A DNA stretch of 64,000 nt from Rhizomys pruinosus (lineage: Eukaryota > Chordata > Mammalia > Rodentia > Spalacidae). Position 1 is the stretch's first letter; every line of letters begins with the position of its first letter. Positions 10,301 to 21,170 of this stretch are shown here, piece after piece. The stretch is taken from assembly GCA_009823505.1 (NCBI GenBank), contig VZQC01012403.1:17568-81567 (forward strand), given 5' to 3'. The translations under genes and the position numbers were made by a program. Under the pieces are notes generated by a model. It ran no database searches. It saw only the letters and a list, made by a program, of their open reading frames with translations, and was not told where the DNA came from.

Positions 10301-11124
10301 GTCAGTGGGCAGGGCTGAGAGTAGATTGTATTGCTTACTTGGTGTTAGGAGGCAGCCTTTTAAAGACATAGATCTACACTGATGCACTAGACACACCCGT
10401 AGTATGTGTAGAGGCTCTCAAGAACCAGGAGCCCAAGTCTTCAGTGTAGCAGGTCCTAGGGGTTTGACTTTTCTCTATTCCAGTTCAGAGGCAATTCTAG
10501 GATGGAAGCCTAGTGGAAAGGCTGTATGAGTACAGTGGACTGAGTGAGTTGTGTGACCTTTAAGCTCAGTTAAGTCAGGGAAGAAATGGTAGTGCTGTGT
10601 TTTTGTTAATATTTGTTTTCCTTTTGGGGTAAGAAACACATTTTCCTCCTTCCTTGTTTTTGAGAAAATAGTTATCTGCAGAACTATGAACCAGTATCAT
10701 GTTGAAGAGAGGGGGAGAGGGAGGGAGAGGGGAAGAGAGGGTGGGTTCAGTTCCCAGCTCCTAGGTGGTGGCTAACAATATCAGTAACTCTAGTTCCAAG
10801 GGATCTGATGCCCTCTTCTGGCCTCTGCAGGCACTTATGTACATGCAGGCAAAACACACATAAAACTTTTACATAAAATAAGTAAAATTAAAGAATTTAA
10901 TATTGGCATGGCTTTCCTCTACCTCTTAACAGTTTTTGTTCCCCAATGTGGGAAGACCTAGTTTACTGTTATTTCTAGAGCTTTCCACTTGCCTTCCTGG
11001 ATGAAAGTTGACCTGATTCTCTTTTGTTGCTTAGAATTGCTCACAGTCCAGTCCAGACATTGCATAACCTTTTCAGAGTTGCTTGAAGAGAACTTGAGGT
11101 GCTGTGTTGTAAATCCAGGTCTTA

Positions 11125-12315
11125 AGGACTGTCCCACTCCTCTCCAGCAGCTGCACGTGGCATCTCACAGCTAGGACTGTCCCACTCCACTCCAGCAGCT
11201 GCACATGGCATCTCACAGCTAGGACTGTCCCACTGCACTCCAGCAGCCGCACGTGGCATCTCACAGCTAGGACTGTCCCACTCCTCTCCAGCAGCCGCAC
11301 ATGGCATCTCACAGCTAGGACTGTCCCACTCCTCTCTAGCAGCCGCAGGTGGCATCTCACAGCTAGGACTGTCCCACTCCTCTCCAGCAGCTGCAGGTGG
11401 CATCTCACAGCTAGGACTGTTCCACTGCACTCCAGCAGCCACACATGGCATCTCACAGCTAGGACTGTCCCACTCCTCTCCAGCAGCCGCAGGTGGCATC
11501 TCACAGCTAGGACTGTCCCACTGCACTCCAGCAGCTGCACGTGGCATCTCACAGCTAGGACTGTCCCACTCCTCTCCAGCAGCTGCACGTGGCATCTCAC
11601 AGCTAGGACTGTCCCACTCCAGCAGCCGCACGTGGCATCTCACAGCTAGGACTGTCCCACTGCACTCCAGCAGCTGCACGTGGCATCTCACAGCTAGGAC
11701 TGTCCCACTCCACTCCAGCAGCCGCACGTGGCATCCCACAGCTAGGACTGTCCCACTCCAGCAGCCGCACGTGGCATCTCACAGCTAGGACTGTCCCACT
11801 GCACTCCAGCAGCCGCACGTGGCATCTCACAGCTAGGACTGTCCCACTCCACTCCAGCAGCCGCACGTGGCATCTCACAGCTAGGACTGTCCCACTCCAC
11901 TCCAGCAGCCGCACGTGGCATCTCACAGCTAGGACTGTCCCACTGCACTCCAGCAGCCGCACGTGGCATCTCACAGCTAGGACTGTCCCACTGCACTCCA
12001 GCAGCCGCACGTGGCATCTCACAGCTAGGACTGTCCCACTGCACTCCAGCAGCCGCACGTGGCATCTCACAGCTAGGACTGTCCCACTCCACTCCAGCAG
12101 CCGCACGTGGCATCTCACAGCTAGGACTGTCCCACTGCACTCCAGCAGCCGCACGTGGCATCTCACAGCTAGGACTGTCCCACTGCACTCCAGCAGCCGC
12201 ACGTGGCATCTCACAGCTAGGACTGTCCCACTGCACTCCAGCAGCCGCACCTGGCATCTCACAGCTAGGACTGTCCCACTCCTCTCCAGCAGCCGCACGT
12301 GGCATCTCACAGCTA
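11125..12315 (+). repeat. Minisatellite 2: 48-bp unit, about 25 copies
   Basis: The unit starts AGGACTGTCCCACTCCTCTC and continues CAGCAGCCGCACGTGGCATCTCACAGCT. About 25 head-to-tail copies are highly homogeneous. The main variants are CTCCTCTCC, CTGCACTCC or CTCCACTCC in the middle, CCGCACGTG, CTGCACGTG or CCGCAGGTG after it, and two units (starting near 11605 and 11745) shortened by about 9 bp. Because 48 is a multiple of three, several minus-strand frames stay open for more than 200 codons. These are not considered genes. Confidence 0.98.
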
Positions 12316-13166
12316 AGGTCATTTCCCACTGCAGCCTTAGCACACACACCTGACAACTGTGGTGTTTGAGGAGTGTCAGCCCTTAACTACTGAAGAAAAT
12401 TAATAAAAGTGTTAATCATAACAGATTGACTAAAAGTGGAGCAATATATATTCTTCTCATTAAACTGGGTCGATGTTAAATATATTTTAAGCATAGCAGT
12501 GTTTTGATCAAGAGCAATTTATTTTGATTGAATTTTAAATATGGGTATAGTTTAATTTCATGGCAATAAGTTTTTCTTAATAATGTTAAGATTGTAAAAC
12601 AATTTATTATTTCCAAAGCCATATCATAAGCCATTTTTTTGCTAAAGTTACAGTAAAATCTCAAATGAATTTCAGAAATATCAATAACTCTAATTGCCAC
12701 CAAAATACGATAGCTCTTAAAATTTTATAGCTAGTTATTAAGGCTGTTAAGCTGCAGATATCCACATCAAAATGTTTATATTACATCTCCTTTGGTGCTC
12801 CTTGGTTTGAAGGATGTTAAAAGAAAATAAAATGCTCAGGATTGAGAAGCATATTAATGTTCAAGATCTGCTAGTCACTGTATTTTTGTCACTTGTTGCT
12901 GATCTGTGTAGTTGGATTGAAGTCTTAGTAGTAGTCCCCGTGGTGAAGAGGCACTGTATGGTTATTTATTTCAGCAGTGGCTTGATGGCAGATGATGAGG
13001 ATAAAACCACAGTGTCCACTGCAGAAAACACATTTTCCAGTGGTTATAATTTAAGCATATTCATCCAGGCTAGGAACTTTATAGAGAACTTGACAGATGC
13101 ATACTGGGTACAGCCTGCTTGTTGATTACTCTGCTCTTTTAAACTCTTAGATGGGAGAGTGAGCAG

Positions 13167-14775
13167 CTCCTGGAGGGAGCACCTCATCCTCCACGTGCTC
13201 CTGGAGGGAGCACCTCGTCCTCCACCTGCTCCTGGAGGGAGCACCTCATCCTCCGCGTGCTCCTAGGGGGAGCACCTCGTCCTCCGCGTGCTCCTAGGGG
13301 GAGCACCTCATCCTCCGCGTGCTCCTAGGGGGAGCACCTCGTCCTCCGCGTGCTCCTAGGGGGAGCACCTCGTCCTCCGCGTGCTCCTAGGGGGAGCACC
13401 TCGTCCTCCGCGTGCTCCTAGGGGGAGCACCTCGTCCTCCGCGTGCTCCTAGGGGGAGCACCTCGTCCTCCGCGTGCTCCTAGGGGGAGCACCTCGTCCT
13501 CCGCGTGCTCCTAGGGGGAGCACCTCGTCCTCCGCGTGCTCCTAGGGGGAGCACCTCGTCCTCCGCGTGCTCCTAGGGGGAGCACCTCGTCCTCCGCGTG
13601 CTCCTAGGGGGAGCAACTCGTCCTCCGCGTGCTCCTAGGGGGAGCAACTCGTCCTCCGCGTGCTCCTAGGGGGAGCAACTCGTCCTCCGCGTGCTCCTAG
13701 GGGGAGCACCTCGTCCTCCGCTTGCACCTAGGGGGAGCACCTCGTCCTCCGCTTGCTCCTAGGGGGAGCACCTCGTCCTCCGCTTGCTCCTAGGGGGAGC
13801 ACCTCGTCCTCCGCTTGCTCCTAGGGGGAGCACCTCATCCTCCGCTTGCTCCTAGGGGGAGCACCTCATCCTCCGCTTCTTCCTAGGGGGAGCACCTCAT
13901 CCTCCACTTCTTCCTAGGGGGAGCACCTCATCCTCCACTTGCTCCTAGGGGAGCACCTCATCCTCCACTTGTTCCTAGAGGGAGCATCTCATCCTCCACT
14001 TCTCCACTTGCTCCTAGAGGGAGCACCTCATCCTCCGCTTGTTCCTAGGGGGAGCACCTCATCCTCCGCTTGTTCCTAGGGGGAGCACCTCATCCTCCGC
14101 TTGCTCCTAGGGGGAGCACCTCATCCTCCACTTGTTCCTAGGGGGAGCACCTCATCCTCCACTTTCTTCTAGAAGGAGCACCTCATCCTCCACTTGTTCC
14201 TAGGGGGAGCACCTAATCCTCCGCTTCTTCCTAGGGGGAGCACCTCATCCTCCACTTCTTCCTAGGGGGAGCACCTCATCCTCCACTTGCTCCTAGGGGA
14301 GCACCTCATCCTCCACTTGTTCCTAGAGGGAGCATCTCATCCTCCACTTGCTCCTAGGGGGAGCACCTCATCCTCCACTTGTTCCTAGGGGGAGCACCTC
14401 ATCCTCCACTTGTTCCTAGGGGGAGCACCTCATCCTCCACTTGCTCCTAGGGGGAGCACCTCATCCTCCACTTGTTCCTAGGGGGAGCACCTCATCCTCC
14501 ACTTGTTCCTAGGGGGAGCATCTCATCCTCCACTTGCTCCTAGGGGGAGCATCTCATCCTCCACTTGCTCCTAGAGGAAGCACCTCATCCTCCACTTGTT
14601 CCTAGAGGGAGCACCTCATCCACTTGTTCCTAGGGGGAGCACCTCATCCTCCACTTGGGGAGCACCTCATCCTCCACTTGTTCCTAGGGGGAGCACCTCA
14701 TCCTCCACTTGTTCCTGGGGGGGGGCACCTCATCCTCCGCTTGTTCCTAGGGGGAGCACCTTGTCCTCCACATGC
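13167..14775 (+). repeat. Minisatellite 3: 31-bp unit, about 52 copies
   Basis: The unit starts CTCCTAGGGGGAGCACCTCG and continues TCCTCCGCGTG; the period is 31 bp. The left third (about 13230-13710) has near-identical CpG-rich units. Middle units change to CCGCTTG. The right half (about 13900-14775) has CATCCTCCACTTG units with TTCCT alternating with CTCCT and more length variation. Each unit carries the inverted repeat TGCTCC / GGAGCA around a CCTAGG core. Confidence 0.98.
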
Positions 14776-15759
14776 TCTCAGTTGGAGTCACAGGCTTCTC
14801 ACTATCCCTTCTTCATCTTCTCAAGGAGTCTTTGTTTAATCAGATGTTCTGGGGGTGTTTCCTATCAGGCCTTTCCTACAGCATGACTGTTTCCAGACCT
14901 GAGCAGTAGATGTCATAAACCTTCTTTCTCTTATTTGCTCTAAGCTCTCCGTTCCGTTTTGGATGATGCAACCATTTGTAAACTGCCTGTACATGGCCCC
15001 TTCCCATGTGTTCTTCTGTGTACTCAGTTCCTTGGAGTGGGAGAGCTGCAGTGTGTTCAGTTTTCTGAATGTTCTTGAAGTAGGAGCAGTTACTGACTGC
15101 TTAGGAATAAATGCTTCATGAGTGCTTAATCGAGTTGGAAGTGTGCAGGCTCTATCAGTTTTCATTAGAAGTGGCTGGAACTGACGGTGCTTTGAATGAG
15201 CTGTGTCCCAGGAAGACACAGATCTATCCACTTGCCTACTCCAGGTTGGAACGAGAACAGCATCCTCACTGTTCTCCAGCAGGGTGATCAAATCAGCTGT
15301 ATCATACCATACTCGGCATTTGTCACTCAGTGTTGGGGACTCATTTCCTTGTTGTGATGTGAGGGCAGCTCTGTTGCTTTTTTCTCACAGTCACATGTAT
15401 TTTTATCTACATTCTGAGACTGGTTGGGAGGGTTTCTGGCAAGAAATTTGAGGCTATTTGTTAGTGGACATTGCATCTACAGGACCCAACTGAACGTGAA
15501 GGGAATAGTGATTTCAGATACAGGTGTTCGGAGACTGGAGGGCGTTCATTCCAGTGCAAGGTCTTGTCTGTTAAGTAGCTCACATATATTGGTCCTTGTG
15601 ATACATATTAAATTTGTCCCTCAACTTCAGGTGCAGCACTGGGAAGGTGCACAGTGGTGGTGGGGAGTGCAGCCCAGCACTGCTGCCCCTCAAGGACTGC
15701 CACTCCACAGACAAACATAGGGACATGTCACGAAGGAGAGGCACATTTAGGTGTGCCTA

Positions 15760-15835
15760 TATATATATATAATATATCTATATACACACACATATATATC
15801 ATATTATATATATTGTGTGTATATAATATTGTGGC
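15760..15835 (+). repeat. (TA)n/(CA)n AT-rich simple repeat
   Basis: Imperfect TATATA runs with an embedded CACACACA segment. Confidence 0.85.
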
Positions 15836-15910
15836 TTCTAAATATTTTGCCTCCAAGGATATAACTTGCAAGACTTAAAGATAAGCAAAGTTAAAAAAGC
15901 GAAAGATTTG

Positions 15911-16064
15911 GGCCGGGCCATGGTGGTGCACGCCTTTAATCCTAGCACTTGGGAGGCAAGGCAGTCAGATCTTTTGTGAATTCAAGGCCAGCCTGGTCTA
16001 CAGAGTGAGTTCCAGGACAGCCGGGGCTACAGGGAGACCCTGTCCTTGAAAAAAAAAAAGACAA
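15911..16064 (+). mobile_element. B1 SINE, sense
   Basis: GGGCCGGGCCATGGTGGTGC through GGCTACAGGGAGACCCTGTC and a poly-A tail; near full-length. Confidence 0.95.
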
Positions 16065-16086
16065 AAGATTTATTTTGTAATGTATA

Positions 16087-16310
16087 TTTTTAATTTTTAA
16101 AATTTATTTTCTATGTGTATGAATGTACTGTCTGCATGTAGGTTTTGTGCAACCATGTCATGCAATGCCACAGAGGTCAGAAGAGGTGTCGGATTCCCCT
16201 GGAACTGGAGTTCCCTGGAATTGGATTACAAATGGTTCTCAGCGCCATGTGGGTGCTGGGGATTGAACCTGGGTCCTCTGTAAGAGCAGTACAGCAGTCC
16301 AGCACTCTTT
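16087..16310 (-). mobile_element. B2 SINE, antisense (left part of interrupted copy)
   Basis: The tail and body of an antisense B2. The copy is broken at GCAGTCCAGCACTCTT and resumes at 16692 after insertion of other SINEs. Confidence 0.85.
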
Positions 16311-16466
16311 TTTTTTTTTTTTTTTTGGTCTTTTTGAAACAGGATCTCCCTATAGCTATGGCTGTCCTGGAACTCACTCTGTAGACCAGGCTGGCTCGGA
16401 CTCACAGAGATCCACATGCCTCTGCCTCCCATGCTAGGATTAAAAGCGTGCGCCACACGCCCGGCA
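16311..16466 (-). mobile_element. B1 SINE, antisense, nested
   Basis: Poly-T, GGTCTTTTTGAAACAGGATC, ... CGCCACACGCCCGGC. Inserted between two B2 copies. Confidence 0.92.
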
Positions 16467-16691
16467 TTTATTTATTTCTGTATGTGTTCAATGTACTGTC
16501 TGCATGCAAGTTTGCACCCCCCCGTGTCGTGCAATGCCCGGAGGTCAGAAGAGGGTTCGGATCCCCTGGAACTGGATTCTCCTGGAACTGGAGTTCAGAT
16601 GGTTCTTGCCGCCATGTGGTGCTGGGGATCGAACCCGGGGTCTCTGTAAGAGCGGTCGGCGCTCTTAACCGCTAGGTCATCTCTCCAGCCC
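16467..16691 (-). mobile_element. B2 SINE, antisense, nested
   Basis: A complete antisense B2 carrying the duplicated CTCCTGGAACTGGAGTT block, ending CTAGGTCATCTCTCCAGCCC. It is inserted into the B2 that begins at 16087. Confidence 0.92.
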
Positions 16692-16735
16692 GCAGTCAGC
16701 ACTCTTAACCGCTAGGCCATCTCTCTAGCCCAAGG
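16692..16735 (-). mobile_element. B2 SINE, antisense (right part of interrupted copy)
   Basis: Begins GCAGTCAGCACTCTT, repeating the sequence at the left break (target duplication), and ends with the B2 head complement GCCATCTCTCTAGCCC. Confidence 0.85.
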
Positions 16736-16979
16736 CAAAAGATTTATGCGATCTGAAGAGAAACCAGATTAAGCAAAGTTTAAAACTTAAGTAAAAAATA
16801 TATGGATTGGTTTCCTTAATTATCTTAAAGAATGTCTCTTTGTAAATGAAATTGTAAAGTGGTTTTATGCAGTCTCTTGTTTGGGTTTAAGGATCGGGGG
16901 GTACTAATACAGTTAAATTCAAGGCCACAAACATCCTGGCCTTAAGTAAACATAGGTTTGTTTTTTTTTTTGTTTTGTT

Positions 16980-17146
16980 TTGTTTTGTGTGTGTGTGTGT
17001 GTGTGTGTGTGACAGATTCTCCCTGTAGCCCCAGCTGTCCTGGACCTCACTATGTAGACCAGGCTGGGGTCTTGAAGTCACAGAGATCTGCCTGCCTCTA
17101 CCTCCCGAGTGCTGGGATTACAGGCATGCTCCACTAATGCTCGGAA
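16980..17146 (-). mobile_element. B1 SINE, antisense, with (GT)n tail
   Basis: TTTTGTTTTGTTTTG and a (GT)n run (16986-17011) precede the B1 complement GATTCTCCCTGTAGCCCCAG ... CATGCTCCACTAATGCTCGG. Confidence 0.9.
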
Positions 17147-17707
17147 ATTTGTTGTTTTTAACATCCTATTTGACATCTTTTCTCTATCAGTTGATTCTGT
17201 CAGTTATGTTTTAGTTTCTTGACTGTTAGCCACCAGGAAGTGCAGAGGATCCCAGTGGTGGGCTGCTGTCCCTTTCCAGATCCTTTATTTTTTTTTTTCT
17301 GTCTTTCTGTTCTGTCTCACTTTATGCTTTGGAGGCTGTCAGTTCCTCCGGAGTCTCATTTGAGTGCCTTACAGATGATTGTGGCGGCTGTGCTCTGCAG
17401 AGGCTCTACTTCTAAGCTGTGTGCCTCAGGACAAGGACTCAGCAGACTAGACCCGCCAGTTCAGTTTCTGGGGGTGGGTAGCTGTTTAACAGGCAATCAG
17501 GACCTTGTCCAGGGAAGAGTTCCACAGTCTCTTCATGATGTGCACCTGGGTCTGGGGGTGGCGAAGAAGATAGCGGCAGTGCGCTTACATGCTGTTGGCC
17601 AGTATTGAGATAGTGCAACAGAACTGCCCTGGGCCTTGGCCTCTGCCCAGCAGTAGTCAGCACTACTCACATCAGGCCATAATGCATAGATCGTTTGTTT
17701 CCCAATA

Positions 17708-17934
17708 CTTTTAAAAAATGTATTTATTATTTTTAGGTATATGGCTGTATTGCCTGTCTATGTGTTAAGCGTAGCTGTGTCCTTCAGTGCCCTCAAGATC
17801 AGAAGAGGGTGTTGGGTTCCCCTAGAACTGGAGTTATAGATGGTTGTTAGCCACCATGTGGGTGCTGGAATTTGTACCCAGGTCCTCTGCAAGAACAGCC
17901 AGTTCTTAACCACTGAGTCATCTCTCTAGTCCCT
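17708..17934 (-). mobile_element. B2-family SINE, antisense (diverged)
   Basis: The body motifs AGAAGAGGGTGTTGGGTTCC, GCCACCATGTGGGTGCTGG and the head complement GAGTCATCTCTCTAGTCCC are recognisable. Confidence 0.85.
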
Positions 17935-19408
17935 TCCCAAGACATTTTTGTTGTTTTTGTTTCTGTTGGTAAGAGTGGGGATAGCAGTTCATCATTTGAC
18001 TTTAACTCTACCCTGAAGCTGTTACTGCTGGTTTCTCCTGCCTGCTGTTACTTAAATTGCTAAGTGAACTGCCTGTACTTGCTTAACAGAGCTCAAGACT
18101 ACCAAAGTAAAGCTTCTAAGCCCACAGACTGACTCTAAAATCCCTGGGAGCCCAGCTCCTGGAGGCAACTCTGCTGGAGGTCCAGTGTGAGGCTCCCAAG
18201 CAGGACTTGGGAAAAGCTTGCCTGGGCATGCCGCAGCTCTGTTCAGGTTGGAAACTGCTAATCCCTTCTGAGGCCATAGCTTTGGGCCAGTTTGGTTCAT
18301 GTAGTAGTTTCTCTAAAATCCTCCCTCATATGTCCTGACTGCTCTGATGTTCCCTGCTGTGTTTATGTAGGGGAGGGTATAGAGGAGAGTCTCTGACTTT
18401 TGAGGTCATTAGAAGGAATTAATAAAAATATTGGGGTTTGAAATGTAATGTTTTCTCTACTTAGCCTTAAATCAGTATAGAATTTCTTCTGAGATAATCC
18501 CCATCCAGTCCTCACCTTCAACCAGACCTTTCAGATGATCTGTGTGTTGGTCTGAGTGTCAGGTTGCAGCCTGAAGTTGATTCGAGCTGGTCCTTCTGTG
18601 TGGCTTACAGGCTTTCACCCTCCACCTTTTAGCACTTCTGATGATTCCATTTTTTTTCTGTGAAAATATAATATTAAGATAAAAACCCCTGTATTTACAT
18701 ATTTTTGTTATATTACTCTCCAAACCTGTCTTTATATATATTTTTACATTATCCTAGTCACTAGCCCAGAGTTTATACACTCTTGTTCTTGCCTTGTTAT
18801 TATTATAGTGGGCCTCACAAACACTTCATGACCCACTTGTCCATGGTCTCTGCTGAGAGGGACAGCTGAGGCCTGAAGCTGGGGAACTACTGCTGGAAAT
18901 GTCTCCTTCTGCTGTGGGATTTTTGGAAGTACAGTACCCACGTGTGACCACAAGGTGGAGCTGAGAAGCAGCACATCGTTTCCTCTTCCACTACAAAGAA
19001 AGCAAATTGAAATCTAGGCCAGGATCTGGGTGTTGGAGCTGGTTTGGGGAGATGTCTAACAGATCTTCTTAAACTTTTTGCACTATCAGTGAAACAAACA
19101 GCTTTCACCTTAGAGAAACAAGAGGTGGGTTATTTTGAAGTCAAGAACCAGTGACTCAGTCTGGAAACAAGATTTAGATTTCCCCCAATACCATGTCATA
19201 ACACAGTAACAGTGCCATGGAAGTTTTATTGTAACAGCTCAAAATGAATCATGAATCAAGACTTTAAAATACACTGGTGGAAACATCATGTGGGTGTTTA
19301 CAGAAAAGTGGGAAATTTTCAAATAAAGAGTTTAGATGTTATCTGACAGCATTCTTAGCATTTTGGTAGGTGGAAACTAAGGGTCTGTTTGTACATTTTA
19401 AAGGATTT

Positions 19409-19653
19409 GGGGCTGGAGAGATGGCCAAGCGGTTAAGAGCGCTGACTGCTCTTGCAGAGGACCAGGGTTCGATCCCCAGCAGCCACATGGGGGTTAAAAA
19501 ACATCCGTAACTCCAATTCTAGGAGAACTCCAGTTCCAGGGGAATCCAACGCCCTCTTCTGACCTCTGTGGCATTGCATGACACAGGTGCACAAACCTAC
19601 ATGCAGACAGTACATTCATACACATAAAATAAATAAATAAATAAATAAATAGG
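19409..19653 (+). mobile_element. B2 SINE, sense
   Basis: GGGGCTGGAGAGATGGCCAA ... an (AAAT)n tail. It carries the duplicated CCAGTTCC-type block (two copies separated by AGGAGAACT). Confidence 0.93.
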
Positions 19654-20069
19654 GTTTACCTGTGATCACAAAGATGTTAAGCCACATTCAGAGGAAGGCA
19701 ATAAATGGCTAAAAATGGGGGCTAAAGATGGTCCAAGATAATTTGGTTCTGGACTTAGAACATGTTAACCTTTCCAGATGATTTGATCTGTTAATTAACC
19801 TTTATAGCTTCTTGCCAGGAATTCCTGTTCATACCATTCATGACTCCCATTTTGTCGAAGAAATTTTTACAGGCCCCAGGGTATATAGATATGTATAATA
19901 GGTATACAAATAAAACATTTGCTGATACACCGTCAATTTGTTTGAAAACAATTTTGGTATGTATATAATCTTACAGCTTGTTAAAGATGAAAACAAATTT
20001 GTATACTCTGAGGTAGATGTGCTTGCAGAGTTTTTCATGAAGAATTAACTCTTGAATCTTGGCTGATAT

Positions 20070-20243
20070 GTTCGATTCCCAGCACCCAACCCACATGGCA
20101 GCTAAGAACCATCTTTGACTCCAGTTCCAGGGGAATCTGATGCCCTCTTCTGACCTCCGCAGCATTGCACAACATGGGTGCACCAACCTACATGCAGACA
20201 GTACACTCATACACATAGAAAACTTAAAAAAAAAAAAAAAAAG
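20070..20243 (+). mobile_element. B2 SINE, sense, 5'-truncated
   Basis: Starts within the box B region (GTTCGATTCCCAGCACCC) and runs to a poly-A tail. Confidence 0.85.
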
Positions 20244-20317
20244 AAGTAATGTCAGGGCCATTTCAGAAATGGTTAGGAATTCTATCTTAATCCTAAGCCC
20301 AAATTCATGTAACAGGG

Positions 20318-20460
20318 TTTTTTGTTTTGTTTTCTTTTTCTTTTTCTTTTTCTGAGACAGTGACTCAGAATGTAGTGCTGGCTGGCCTGGAAGTCACTAT
20401 ATAGATTAGGGTGGCTTCAGACTCACAGAGATTTGCTTGCCTCTGCCTCCTGAGTTACTT
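20318..20460 (-). mobile_element. B1 SINE, antisense, diverged
   Basis: CTTTTTCTTTTTCTGAGACAG ... GCTTGCCTCTGCCTCCTGAG; the 5' end complement is missing. Confidence 0.75.
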
Positions 20461-20849
20461 ATGGGTACTTACTCCTGATACATACACTCTGAGAGATGAA
20501 GATAGGAGAACATTAAAAGTCTTTGTTTTCTGTATTTAAACCATTATGTTTCTATTAGAGCATAGGTTTTCTATGTACAGTAAAAATGCTGCAATTTTAC
20601 ATATTGGAATCTAGACTGTGGCCAGATGTTTCAGGCAGTCCTGGTTGGTATTACCTGGCTTTAGGCCAGGCACAGTGCAGAGTACATACGTGTCGTGCAG
20701 AACCAAGGCTGTGCCCTATGGTTGAGCACTGCAAGAAACACCTCCGATTCATTACTTGTGCATTCAGAAACCTTTATTATTAACAAATTGTTTGTAAACC
20801 CCAATATTTAGTTATGTGGACTCATATAGGGTTGTCACTTATGATTTAG

Positions 20850-21117
20850 AAAGCTGGTTGGAGAGATAACTTAGTAAAGTTATGCTTGCTTGCAAGGCTG
20901 GGGACCTGAGTTTGATCCTTGGAACTCACATTTAAAAGAGAAAAAGCTGGGTGTGGTGGCACACGCCTTTAATCCTAGTACTCTGGAGGCAGAGGCAGAT
21001 GTGCCTTTGTGAGTTCAATACCAACCTGGTCTACATAGTGAGTTCCAGGCCAGCTGGAGGCACAGGGAGACCCTGTCTCAAAAAGACAAAAAGAAAGAAA
21101 GAAAGAAAGAAAGAAAG

Positions 21118-21159
<42 letters not shown>

Positions 21160-21170
21160 AAGAAGCTGGG
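20850..21170 (+). mobile_element. ID/B4-like SINE plus B1, sense, with (AAAG)n/(A)n tail
   Basis: 20850-20945 is a tRNA/ID-like head (GGTTGGAGAGATAACTTAG ... GGACCTGAGTTTGATCC). 20947-21085 is a B1 (GCTGGGTGTGGTGGCACACG). 21088-21165 is an (AAAG)n then poly-A tract. Confidence 0.85.

Noticed and set aside
11073..12356. Several long minus-strand open frames (175-248 codons) with repeating CEMPRAAAG / CHVRLLE text
   Set aside because: They are the 48-bp minisatellite read in different frames. The unit is a multiple of three and lacks stops; there is no homology, and the neighbouring frames are open equally.
13167..14775. CRISPR-like array of regularly spaced repeats
   Set aside because: There are no unique spacers: the units are contiguous head-to-tail tandem copies, and the host is a mammal.
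14596..14886. Repeating open frame in the 31-bp array
   Set aside because: Minisatellite artefact with no start context or homology.
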